64,000 nt of DNA from the NCBI RefSeq assembly GCF_029714425.1, contig NZ_CP121668.1:434001-498000 (forward strand), read 5' to 3'. A program made the position numbers and the translations under genes. Positions 51,932 to 59,950 of the stretch are shown piece by piece. The notes below the pieces were generated by a model, which saw only the letters and a list, made by a program, of their open reading frames with translations, did no database searches and was not told the DNA's origin. Each line of letters starts with the position of its first letter. Within the stretch, counting starts at the first letter, position 1. This stretch comes from Bradyrhizobium sp. CB2312 (GTDB lineage: Bacteria > Pseudomonadota > Alphaproteobacteria > Rhizobiales > Xanthobacteraceae).

Positions 51932-52303
51932 ATGAAGGTTGCGCTATTGTCGGCGGCACTTCTCGGAGGCCAGCTGGTCACGCCCGCTTCTGACCGCGTC
52001 CCCCATTTGAATGTGGAGGTCCTGTGCAAGGCGACGGTGGCTGATGACAAGGCAAACGGAGTCGTTCTGGGGCAGAGCCTCGAGAAATGCATGAGTGATG
52101 AAACAGACGCTCAGCAACAGCTGAGCGCCCTTTGGACCGCAAATGCCGGTCCCGTTCGGGATCGCTGCGAAGCCGAGGTAACTTCAATCCCCTACGCCCA
52201 AAGCTACGTTGATCTTCTGTCTTGTATTCAGTCTGCTGAATCGGCGAACCCACGGCCCTCGGCGCCTCTCAAGGGCGCAAGCAAGAATCGAAATGCGAAA
52301 TAG
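51932..52303 (+). CDS. Small secreted protein with conserved cysteines
   Basis: GAGGAGGTCAGG precedes the ATG. A short signal (MKVALLSAALLGGQLVTPAS) is followed by about 100 residues with four cysteines (LCKATV, KCMSDE, RCEAEV, SCIQSA) spaced as two likely disulfides between helices. The pattern is common in rhizobial periplasmic proteins of unknown role. Confidence 0.65.
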   Translation: MKVALLSAALLGGQLVTPASDRVPHLNVEVLCKATVADDKANGVVLGQSLEKCMSDETDAQQQLSALWTANAGPVRDRCEAEVTSIPYAQSYVDLLSCIQSAESANPRPSAPLKGASKNRNAK

Positions 52304-52329
52304 CTCTCGGTTTGGGTGAGGCGATGGCC

Positions 52330-53544
52330 TCACTCGCCTCCCATCACGGTCCGGGTCAGCGCGCTCCGTGCAAACTTCTTCAGCGGCATCGGCTTGCCGA
52401 ACAGATAGCCCTGCACGTGGTCGAAGCCGAGTTCGTTCGCGGCGACGAGGTCGGCGCGGCTCTCCACGCCTTCGGCGATGGTGCACGCGCCGTAGCCGTG
52501 CGCGAGCTCGACGATGTGGCGGCACACCGTGCGCTTGAGGCGATCATTGCCGCTGCCGGTGACGAAGTGCCGGTCGGCCTTCAGCTTGATGAAGGGAATC
52601 TTGTCGAGGTCCATCAGCGACGGCCAGTTGGCGCCGAGATTGTCGATCGACAGGCCGATGTTGTGCAGGCGCACCTCGCGCGCGACCTCGGCGAGGAGAT
52701 CGAGGTCGCGGATCGCCTCCTCGCTGTCGATTTCGATCGTCAGTCCGCCGAAGGCCGGATGCGTCGGCATGCGGCGGCAGAGGTCGCGCGCGGCCTGCGG
52801 CTCCTTCAGATATGACGCCGGCAGGTTGATCGAGAGATCGACCGGGCTCTGCTGCTCCAGGAGATAGTGCCAGTCCTGCACGGCGCGCTCGATCACGAAT
52901 TCCGACAGGTCGCGCAGATGCGGATCGTGGGGCTCGGGAATGAAATAGGCGGGCGGCACGACGCCCCAGGTCGGATGCCGCATCCGCACCAGCGCCTCGG
53001 CGCCGCTGCGGATCAGCGTGCGCGCGTCGATCTTGGGCTGGTACCAGAGCTCGAGCCAGCCGGCATGCAGGGCCTCGCCGACATACACGGCCGGGCTCGG
53101 CGCCGGCTCCTCCGGCAGCAGCATCGCGATGCGCTCGCGCAGCGTCTCCGCGGCAAAGGGCGTCGTCAACGGCGGCAGCATCGCAAGGCCATACTCCTCG
53201 CCGACCTGCTGCACCGCCTTGACGATGATCGACTCGCGGGCGCCCACGGTCAGAACCTTGCCGTCGAAGGCCTCGCGCACCAGCGTCTCCAAAAACTTGC
53301 CGGGCTCGATGCCGTCGGCGGCGATGCCGAGCAGGATCAAATCCGGCAAGTCGCTGGTCAGCACGGCTTGCAGCTCTTCGGCGCTGGCGCATTCGCTGGT
53401 GACGAAGCCGAGATCCTCCAGCACCTCGGCGAGGAAAGCGCGCAGGTGGCGCTTGCTGTCGGCGACGCATGCGCGCGGCATCATTTTTCGCCGTCCGAAG
53501 GTTTTGGGCCTTCGTCCGGCGAGCTCAACAAGTTCATCGTTCAT
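52330..53544 (-). CDS. Receiver-like and EAL-domain protein, probably catalytically altered
   Basis: ATG at 53544 is chosen. The first 120 residues resemble a receiver domain (ACVADSKRHLRAFLAEVLED, DLILLGIAADG), but the phospho-acceptor Asp is not in its usual DxxMP context. The EAL domain has ALVRMRHP after GAE (EAL motif), LSINLPASYL (Asn), LTIEIDSEEA (Glu), then SIDNLGANWPSL where active enzymes have DDFG, and FIKLKAD for KID. IAEGVES and VQGYLFGKPM close it. The DDFG to DNLG change removes a metal ligand, so c-di-GMP binding rather than hydrolysis is likely. Confidence 0.8.
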   Translation of the reverse strand: MNDELVELAGRRPKTFGRRKMMPRACVADSKRHLRAFLAEVLEDLGFVTSECASAEELQAVLTSDLPDLILLGIAADGIEPGKFLETLVREAFDGKVLTVGARESIIVKAVQQVGEEYGLAMLPPLTTPFAAETLRERIAMLLPEEPAPSPAVYVGEALHAGWLELWYQPKIDARTLIRSGAEALVRMRHPTWGVVPPAYFIPEPHDPHLRDLSEFVIERAVQDWHYLLEQQSPVDLSINLPASYLKEPQAARDLCRRMPTHPAFGGLTIEIDSEEAIRDLDLLAEVAREVRLHNIGLSIDNLGANWPSLMDLDKIPFIKLKADRHFVTGSGNDRLKRTVCRHIVELAHGYGACTIAEGVESRADLVAANELGFDHVQGYLFGKPMPLKKFARSALTRTVMGGE

Positions 53545-53828
53545 CGCAAACCACTCCCGTTCCGCGAATGGTGTTAGCGATGGGAGCAGTTTCAAATATG
53601 GAGGGCTTCAGCCGATTGTTGAATTATCTGGGTAACGTTAAAGCACGCAGCTCGTCTAAAATTGTTCGGATTTCGCTAGAGAAGTTTTTACGTCTGAACG
53701 TGCGTGACGGCTGTGTGACACCGTCATCGCGGAAGATTCCCGAACGTCGCGGTCGGTGCGCAAGAAGCAGCGGTGTCCTGCAATAGGACGAAGCCGTTTG
53801 CGTTTCGCCCAATTGAATAATGGACGCC

Positions 53829-54254
53829 TCAATTGCTTGTGGCCTTGTCGTGTTGGGCCATCCCGACCGCCTTGTAATCGTAGGTCGGATAGAACTCGGT
53901 GCGGTAGGGACCCCACGCGGTGTCCTCGATGATGCGATTGACTTCGCGTAAGCGCGACGCCGGCAGGCGCAGCGTGATCACCTGGCCGATTCCCATCATC
54001 ACATACCAGCTCACGACCTCGACGCCGGGCGGCGGGAAGGATTTGTAGTAGCCCTGTTTCTCGAGCTGCGCGTTCAGCTCGTTCAGCGGGCGCGACTGGT
54101 CGTGCTTGAAGAAGATGGTGAGCAGCACCGCATTGTCGGCGGTTGGCGCGGCATTGCCTTGCGGCGGCGACGTCTGCGCCGTCGTCGCCGATGTGAGCGC
54201 CAGCGCGCCCGTGAGTAGCGCCACCATCGTCAATGTCAGTCGAGCCGGTCTCAT
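53829..54254 (-). CDS. Periplasmic hypothetical protein, 141 residues
   Basis: GAAGGAGG precedes the ATG at 54254. A signal peptide (LTLTMVALLTGALALTSATT) ends near AQT. The mature part LLTIFFKHDQSRPLNELNAQ, PPGVEVVSWYVMMGIGQVIT and TAWGPYRTEFYPTYDYK has a small alpha/beta character. No family name is known to me. The 325 bases before the next gene (54255-54579) hold nothing else recognised. Confidence 0.7.
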   Translation of the reverse strand: MRPARLTLTMVALLTGALALTSATTAQTSPPQGNAAPTADNAVLLTIFFKHDQSRPLNELNAQLEKQGYYKSFPPPGVEVVSWYVMMGIGQVITLRLPASRLREVNRIIEDTAWGPYRTEFYPTYDYKAVGMAQHDKATSN

Positions 54255-54579
54255 CGCGACCTCCTTCTCAATGCTTCTGCGGCGCATCGGAGGATAGTTG
54301 CGGCAGCCATGAGCGACGAACTCATTTTCGCGCGATGCGCGCAAGTTCCGCCTTCGCTCGTGACAGTTCTGCGACAATGGGTCCGGCCGCGACGGCCCAA
54401 ATGTGAAATACCTCACATGCGCATTGCTGCACGTGCGCTATTGCTCCGCACAGCCGGTGGTGGGCTGTCGAGGATTGCAGCTATGTCGATGCGGCGAATG
54501 ATCTATTGGTGGTTCAGGTTCGTGCTGTCAGGGCGATTTATGGATCGCTTCCTGTGCCTGCCGCGTTAGCCGCGCGAGA

Positions 54580-55743
54580 TCAGGTCTGCCCGATCAATTT
54601 GCGAAACGCCGCCGCGCCGTCCTGCACGGCGTCGCGTCCCTTCCAGGCCAGATAGGAGAGCTTGCCGCCGAGCGTGTCGTGGCTGCGCAGCCGTCGCGAG
54701 CCGAGGATGTGCCCGACATTGGAGGGGAAGCGGCTCACCTCGGCGGACACCAGTGCCGCGATCGCGTCCATCAATTGCTGAAGGCGGACCCCCCATTCGC
54801 TGGCCTCGATGCCGTCGATGCGGACCTTGAGCGCATATTCGGTGTCGTAGATCTCGGCGAGCAGGTCGCGCGCGACCAGCACGCGGTTGTGCCGGAGCGC
54901 GACCCGCAGGGCGAGGCGCTTGTCATCGAGCCTGTCGAGCACCATCGGCACGACGCAGGCATAGGGCGTCGCGGCGACGTCTGCGGCGCTCTTGCTGGCG
55001 GCCGCCTTGGTGGCGAGGCGCACCAATTGCCAGGACGTCTTCAGGCGCCGTGCCACCAGCGTCAGCGCGTAGGGCAGCGCTTCGGGATGGGCCTTCTTGA
55101 AGGCGTCGAGCTGCGCGGTGATCTGCGCGACCTGGCCGTCGTCGAATTTCGCGATCTTCTCGGGCAGCTTTTCGTTGAACTTCGGCAGCGCGTCGCCGGC
55201 GCGCAGCACGTGCTGCATCTTCCTCACGTCGTCGAAGGCGGTGCGCGAGGCGGTGTACTGCGCGAGCTTGCCGCGCGCGAACTCGGCGCTCTCGGCTGAA
55301 GCCAGCGTGTTCTCGAGGACCTTGATGACCTTGGTCTGGAAGATCGAGGCGGTCTTCAGCACTTCCTTCGGGTTGTTGGCGGCGACCTGGTCGTTGATCG
55401 CCTTGATGTAGTCGCGCGCCATGGTCGGCAGCAGGTCGCGGCAGATCCACTCCCAGATCGGGGTGAGGGTGTTGCGCGAGATCCGCCCCAGATTGGCATG
55501 CTCGGGCGCGCCGTCGATCAGCAGCAGCTCGAGCGGCGCGAAGAAATAACGCGACGGGTTGGTGGCGCGCGCCTGGTTGGATCCGTCCTTGCGAAACTCG
55601 GCGCGCAGGCGCGCTTGGATCTCGGCCGAGCCCGGCATGTCGATGCCGCAGAGCTCGAGCCGCTCAAGCTCGCTGAGCAGACAGCTCCGCGACAGCGGCG
55701 TCAGCCTCTGCAAGAACTCGGACAGCCGATCGATCTCGTTCAT
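54580..55743 (-). CDS. Hypothetical alpha-helical protein, 387 residues
   Basis: ATG at 55743 is preferred; the longer frame to 56007 is in non-coding-like sequence. The protein starts MNEIDRLSEFLQRLTPLSRS and is almost all helix, without signal peptide or membrane segments. ATNPSRYFFAPLELLLIDGA near residue 60 is the most distinctive part. The rest resembles a long bundle (ITAQLDAFKKAHPEALPYAL). I do not recognise the family; size and context suggest a conserved rhizobial protein. Confidence 0.7.
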   Translation of the reverse strand: MNEIDRLSEFLQRLTPLSRSCLLSELERLELCGIDMPGSAEIQARLRAEFRKDGSNQARATNPSRYFFAPLELLLIDGAPEHANLGRISRNTLTPIWEWICRDLLPTMARDYIKAINDQVAANNPKEVLKTASIFQTKVIKVLENTLASAESAEFARGKLAQYTASRTAFDDVRKMQHVLRAGDALPKFNEKLPEKIAKFDDGQVAQITAQLDAFKKAHPEALPYALTLVARRLKTSWQLVRLATKAAASKSAADVAATPYACVVPMVLDRLDDKRLALRVALRHNRVLVARDLLAEIYDTEYALKVRIDGIEASEWGVRLQQLMDAIAALVSAEVSRFPSNVGHILGSRRLRSHDTLGGKLSYLAWKGRDAVQDGAAAFRKLIGQT

Positions 55744-56085
55744 GGCACGCAATCTTTCGCAGCGTTTCCCACCAAGCCCTACAGGGCTCGAGGCGGGGAG
55801 GCATTTGCGCGCTCTCAATCCTGCCAAGAGAAGCAAGTCATTGTTAATTAATCCGTAAAAACCGGGAGCCGCGAGGTCCGGCCGGGACGCCGTGGTTAAG
55901 GAGGTTGCCGCGCGCCGGCTCGGGTTCCGAACGGAAATCTCAACTCTGGCGCGGTGAGTGGACGCGGCGCGCAAGCACAAATTGTGCCGAAGTCGATATT
56001 TCAGCACAAAACCGTCAAAATCACCGTAGTCTTACGGAGCAAAAAGTTAACCACAGACCGGGGTGGGTTCCGGTAAACGAACCAC
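55744..56085. promoter_or_regulatory. Divergent promoter region
   Basis: These 342 bases separate a minus-strand gene from the LuxR-type gene. The part near 56030-56085 is AT-richer. No operator motif or small gene was recognised. Confidence 0.4.
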
Positions 56086-56709
56086 ATGGGGTCACAGAAT
56101 GATACGGCCACTGATTCGCGGCCGTCGGAATGGTACGAGAGCGGCGCTGCTCCAGCTGATGAGCTCGATTTCGTCCGCCTGAACGCGGCCCGGACCAAGG
56201 CTGCCGACGAAATGGCCGCCGCCATCGCCCGCGAGCTCAACGGCCCCCTGACGGCGCTGCTGCTCTACATGGGCGAGATCAAGCATCACAGCGATCAGCT
56301 CGCGCCTGTCACCGGCGACCGTGCCTATTTGCAGCGGGTGGTGGAGAATGCGCTGGCGCAGACCGAGCGCGTTTGCGGCCTCGTCAAGCAGCTTGCCGGC
56401 CCTCACAAGGGTGTCCTGCCGGCCCCGTCCGGCGCCGAGGATGCAGAATTCAAGCCGGCCCGCGCGGCGCAGCCGCAGCGCCTGCCCAGCGCCGAGCTTA
56501 TCGGCCTGTCGGGCCAGAAGCGGCTGACCAAGCGCGAGCGCGAAGTTCTGCGGCTGATCAGCGAGGGCTATTCGAACAAGCAGGGCGCGCTGCGGATGCA
56601 GATCAGCCCGCGCACGTTCGAGAGCCATCGCGCCGAGGCGATGCGCAAGCTCGGCGCGCGCAACACCGCGGACCTCGTCCGTGCGGCGCTGCTGCATTCG
56701 ATCGATTGA
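56086..56709 (+). CDS. LuxR-type regulator with a histidine-kinase-like N-terminal helix pair
   Basis: The C-terminal helix-turn-helix is clear: RLTKREREVLRLISEGYSNK then ISPRTFESHRAEAMRKLGAR and NTADLVRAALL. The N-terminal half, ADEMAAAIARELNGPLTALL then LYMGEIKHH, resembles a DHp helix (xxIAHELNQPLTA) with the phospho-His replaced by Arg. The rest of a kinase is absent. It is 207 residues. The protein may dimerise through this helix pair and mimic or contact a kinase (inference). There is no receiver domain. Confidence 0.8.
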   Translation: MGSQNDTATDSRPSEWYESGAAPADELDFVRLNAARTKAADEMAAAIARELNGPLTALLLYMGEIKHHSDQLAPVTGDRAYLQRVVENALAQTERVCGLVKQLAGPHKGVLPAPSGAEDAEFKPARAAQPQRLPSAELIGLSGQKRLTKREREVLRLISEGYSNKQGALRMQISPRTFESHRAEAMRKLGARNTADLVRAALLHSID

Positions 56710-56757
56710 GATCCATGTGTTGCCCGGGCCTGAGACAGGCCGGGAACCCCAACGCGC

Positions 56758-57006
56758 TCAGAAATAGTCTTCGGCGAAGGGACGCGCGCGCGAGCCGGAC
56801 CGCAGCGGCTTGGGCTCTTCCTTCGGCGCGTTCGGGATGATCGTGATGGTCCAGCGCGGCGGCGTGCTCGATTCCTGCTCCAGCACCGAACGAACGAAAC
56901 CAGTCACCGTCGCCTCGCCAGACTTCACCGTCGCCATCCGGCCGTTGAACTGTGCGATGCGGAAGCGACGGACCTCTTTCTGGTCCGCGGTCTCATAGGT
57001 GAACAT
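56758..57006 (-). CDS. Hypothetical protein, 82 residues
   Basis: The product MFTYETADQKEVRRFRIAQF and MATVKSGEATVTGFVRSVLE is beta-rich, ending in a basic, disordered tail. GGAGG lies upstream of the ATG (aaccaggagggtttcc in minus reading). Conserved in appearance but not recognised. Confidence 0.6.
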   Translation of the reverse strand: MFTYETADQKEVRRFRIAQFNGRMATVKSGEATVTGFVRSVLEQESSTPPRWTITIIPNAPKEEPKPLRSGSRARPFAEDYF

Positions 57007-57103
57007 GGAAACCCTCCTGGTTTCCGGCGACTATCACCACCTATGATTAGCCATCTCTAAAAATCCCAAACCGTAGAAGTACGGCGGGCTTTCATAGAGT
57101 TTG

Positions 57104-57481
57104 CTACTTCTGCGGCTCCTGCGCGCGCGCCGCGTCAAAGGCGCCGTCCATCAGGTCCAGCAGATCGCGGAATTCGATCTCGTCAAGCGTTTCCGCGGTC
57201 TGCTCCAGCCGCAGCGCCAGCGCCGCGAGCCTGACATAGCCGAACGTCCCGGCCGCGCTCTTCAGCGAATGCGCTTCACGCGCGATCCTGGCGTGGTGCT
57301 GCGCGAGCGCGAGCGTGCGGAACAGTTGCAGGCGTGCGCAGGTCTCGCTCCAGAACACGGTGCGCACTTCCTGGGCGCCGTCCTCGCCGATCTCCGCCAC
57401 CAGCGCTGCATACGCACCCGGCTCGCGCACGGGTGCGGCATCGATCGCTTTCCGAACAGGCGCGACGGTCACTTCAAACAT
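57104..57481 (-). CDS. Hpt-domain phosphotransfer protein
   Basis: AREAHSLKSAAGTFGYVRLA carries the phospho-accepting His of an Hpt domain (HxLKxxxxxxG). The 125 residues form one domain with a short leader. Hpt proteins shuttle phosphate between receivers. The nearest partner candidates in the window are the hybrid CheA and CheY at 60-63.7 kb, but no direct link is shown. Confidence 0.85.
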   Translation of the reverse strand: MFEVTVAPVRKAIDAAPVREPGAYAALVAEIGEDGAQEVRTVFWSETCARLQLFRTLALAQHHARIAREAHSLKSAAGTFGYVRLAALALRLEQTAETLDEIEFRDLLDLMDGAFDAARAQEPQK

Positions 57482-57632
57482 GGCTTTGCCTGTCCTGATT
57501 GCGGTTCACCGGTCGCGCGGCGCGTGCGGCGCGAGCCCCGTGTCTACGGCATCCGCATTTCAGTTCCGGTAGCAGGACGGAGCGTGTTTGCGCGCCGGCG
57601 TTAGCCGAAGGTTTACCATGCGAGGGCGCCGC

Positions 57633-58331
57633 TCAGTGCGAGCCGAGCAGCCGGTCGTACTGGGCCTTCACGGTGGCGTAGCATTCGCACGCGGTCTGGC
57701 GCAGCCCGTCCAGATTGAGGATCTGGATGTGCCCGCGGCTGTAATGGATGAAATTAGCCTGCTGGAGCGTGTTGGCGACCAGCGACACGCTGTTGCGCCG
57801 AGCCCCGATCATGTGCGCCATCGCCTCCTGGGTCAGCAGCAGCCGATAGTCGCCCGACAAATCGTGGGTGTGCAGCAGGCAGCGCGACAGCCGCGATTCC
57901 ACCGGATGGGCGACGTTGCAGCCCGCGGTCTGCTGGACCTGGGCGTACACCGCCAGCCCGTGGCGCGTGAGCAGCGTCCGCAGGCTGCTGCTCTGCTCGG
58001 CCGCGCCGCGCAACCGGTCGAGATCCATCACGGACGCGACGCCGGGAACCAGCACGATCGCCGTGTTCAGCGCGCAGGCGTCGCCCATGGTGGAAAGCGT
58101 CCCGAGCAAGCTGTCGCGGCCGATCATGGCGACCTGCACATGCTCGCCCTTGGCGAGCTTCACCACCAGCGAGATCACGCCGCGGTGCGGGAAGAAAGCG
58201 CGCCTGAGCGTCTCGCCGGTCTCGACCAGCACCGCGTCATGCGGCAGATCCACGGTGCGCAGATGCGGGCGGATCAATTCATAATCGTCTGCCGACAGCG
58301 CGGACAGGAAACCGTTGGATGGGCGCACCAT
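57633..58331 (-). CDS. Crp/Fnr-family transcriptional regulator
   Basis: ATG at 58331 aligns the N-terminus with the neighbouring paralogue; the frame is open to 58487. The cyclic-nucleotide-like sensor domain (YELIRPHLRTVDLPHDAVLV, ETLRRAFFPHRGVISLVV) is followed by a helix-turn-helix (LLLTQEAMAHMIGARRNSVS). The cAMP-binding signature and FNR cysteines are absent. The ending, ECYATVKAQYDRLL, is typical of a rhizobial subgroup. The signal sensed is unknown. Confidence 0.85.
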   Translation of the reverse strand: MVRPSNGFLSALSADDYELIRPHLRTVDLPHDAVLVETGETLRRAFFPHRGVISLVVKLAKGEHVQVAMIGRDSLLGTLSTMGDACALNTAIVLVPGVASVMDLDRLRGAAEQSSSLRTLLTRHGLAVYAQVQQTAGCNVAHPVESRLSRCLLHTHDLSGDYRLLLTQEAMAHMIGARRNSVSLVANTLQQANFIHYSRGHIQILNLDGLRQTACECYATVKAQYDRLLGSH

Positions 58332-58508
58332 CGTTTCCAAAGCTGTCTCCGTCTCCTGCGCCAGCAAAGTCGGGGCAAGCGAAATCGCTCCCCGCACGAG
58401 CAGTTTCATCATCTGCCCGTCGGGATATATTGGCAATTGGGACAAGATGTCCGGTCGCGCCGATCGCCGCGTCGCTGTGTGCGTCACGGCATGCAGCCAG
58501 CGCCATCG

Positions 58509-59219
58509 TCACGGCAAGGCGCCGATCAGGCGCATGTGCTGGGCTTTCACCGCCGAATAGCAGCCGCAGGAGGTCGTTTCCAGCGCCTGCAGGTCGACGA
58601 TTTCGATCTGGCCGCGGGTGTAGTGAATGATGCCGGCCTGCTGGAGCGCATGTGCGACCAGCGAAATGGCGTTGCGCCTGACGCCCATCATCTGCGCCAG
58701 CGCTTCCTGCGTCAGCGGGAGCATCTCGCTGTTGGAGAGGTCGCGGGCCCGCAACAGCCAGCGCGCCAGCCGCGCCTCGACGGAGTGGAGCGTGTTGCAG
58801 AGCAAAGATTGCTGGGCATGCGCGAGGAGGGCCTGCTCATGGCGGACCATGAGGCTGCGAAACGGCGCGCTTGCGGCGGCCACCGCCCGGAACGCCGCGA
58901 TTTCCAGCATGGATGCAGCTCCGGGGAATAAGACCACCGCGTCCGCCGGCGCGATGCCGTCGGCCAGCGCCGCGCCGGCGCCGACGACGCTGTCGCAGCC
59001 CAGCATCGCGACCTCGATCATCTGTCCTTCGGCCAGACCCACCGTGATGGAGACGGAACCGCCATGCGGGAAGTAGACGTGTTTCAGCGCGGCGCCCGCC
59101 TTCCCCAAGACAGACTCCCTGACCATTGCCACCGTCGTCAGATGAGGGCGCAGCAGATCGAAGTCTGCCGCGTCGAGTCTTTGCAGCAACTGGTTGGGCG
59201 GGCGGCTGCTCGCGGTCAT
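58509..59219 (-). CDS. Crp/Fnr-family transcriptional regulator (paralogue)
   Basis: The 236-residue protein parallels the next gene downstream: FDLLRPHLTTVAMVRESVLG, HVYFPHGGSVSITVGLAEG and the helix-turn-helix MLPLTQEALAQMMGVRRNAI. The C-terminus CGCYSAVKAQHMRLI again matches. About 40-45% of residues look shared with the neighbour, so the pair arose by tandem duplication. No cAMP or Fe-S ligand set is seen. ATG at 59219. Confidence 0.85.
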   Translation of the reverse strand: MTASSRPPNQLLQRLDAADFDLLRPHLTTVAMVRESVLGKAGAALKHVYFPHGGSVSITVGLAEGQMIEVAMLGCDSVVGAGAALADGIAPADAVVLFPGAASMLEIAAFRAVAAASAPFRSLMVRHEQALLAHAQQSLLCNTLHSVEARLARWLLRARDLSNSEMLPLTQEALAQMMGVRRNAISLVAHALQQAGIIHYTRGQIEIVDLQALETTSCGCYSAVKAQHMRLIGALP

Positions 59220-59950
59220 GCAGGTCAATCCGGCGCATGCAATGGATGATCGGCGCCGCGCACCGTTCGTCATTCAGTTGCACGGCAAGAGATTCTATTG
59301 CAAAGGTTGTGTATCGTCCATATCGCCGTTAGGGGCAGACAGCCTGCCGCATTGGCGGCGAAGCAAAAACCGGCGCTATTCGCTCACGGGTTTTGCGTCC
59401 CGATCCCTGCAGCCATCGCAGGAAAAAGCGGCAAGGGCGCTTTCATGTCGCCGCCATCAACGATTGCCTAGCGGAGCATCGTCCCGCTGGCGACGTTGCC
59501 GCGGCCGCGCGGCTGGGTTACCGCGGCGCGGGTCGCCACGGCCGCGAGGTAACCGTCCGTTTACTGCAAACGCGAACTTCGTAACTCCATGCAAGCGGGG
59601 AATCGATGGCCGCGTGAGCGCTGCCGCTGCCGGGCCACGCGATTCGATGTCGCGCGCCTCACGTGTATCGCCCTTCAGAAGCAGGACTTTCTCGCGCGGC
59701 TCGTCGCGCCGTTGTCGTTGCGTTTACCTCACGTGCTTTGCGGCCGCAGCGCGGCACCGGTTTTGCTGAAAAACGCTTTCGCATCCGGCCGAACGGCAAA
59801 TTTCTCTTCAATATCCGTATTAGGACGGAGGCTGAAATTAACGGGACCGTGAAAGGGGATGTCTAACGATCCAGAAGCGGACTTCCGTCGATTGCCAGGC
59901 GCGACGGCTCGGGCGTCCAGATGCAGGTCGAGGTCAGTAAGGCGTAGCTC
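59220..59950. promoter_or_regulatory. 731-base gap upstream of the chemotaxis operon
   Basis: No gene with protein-like composition was found. The left part carries the promoter of the Crp/Fnr gene and the right part that of cheA. No sigma-factor or regulator motif was identified by eye. Confidence 0.4.
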
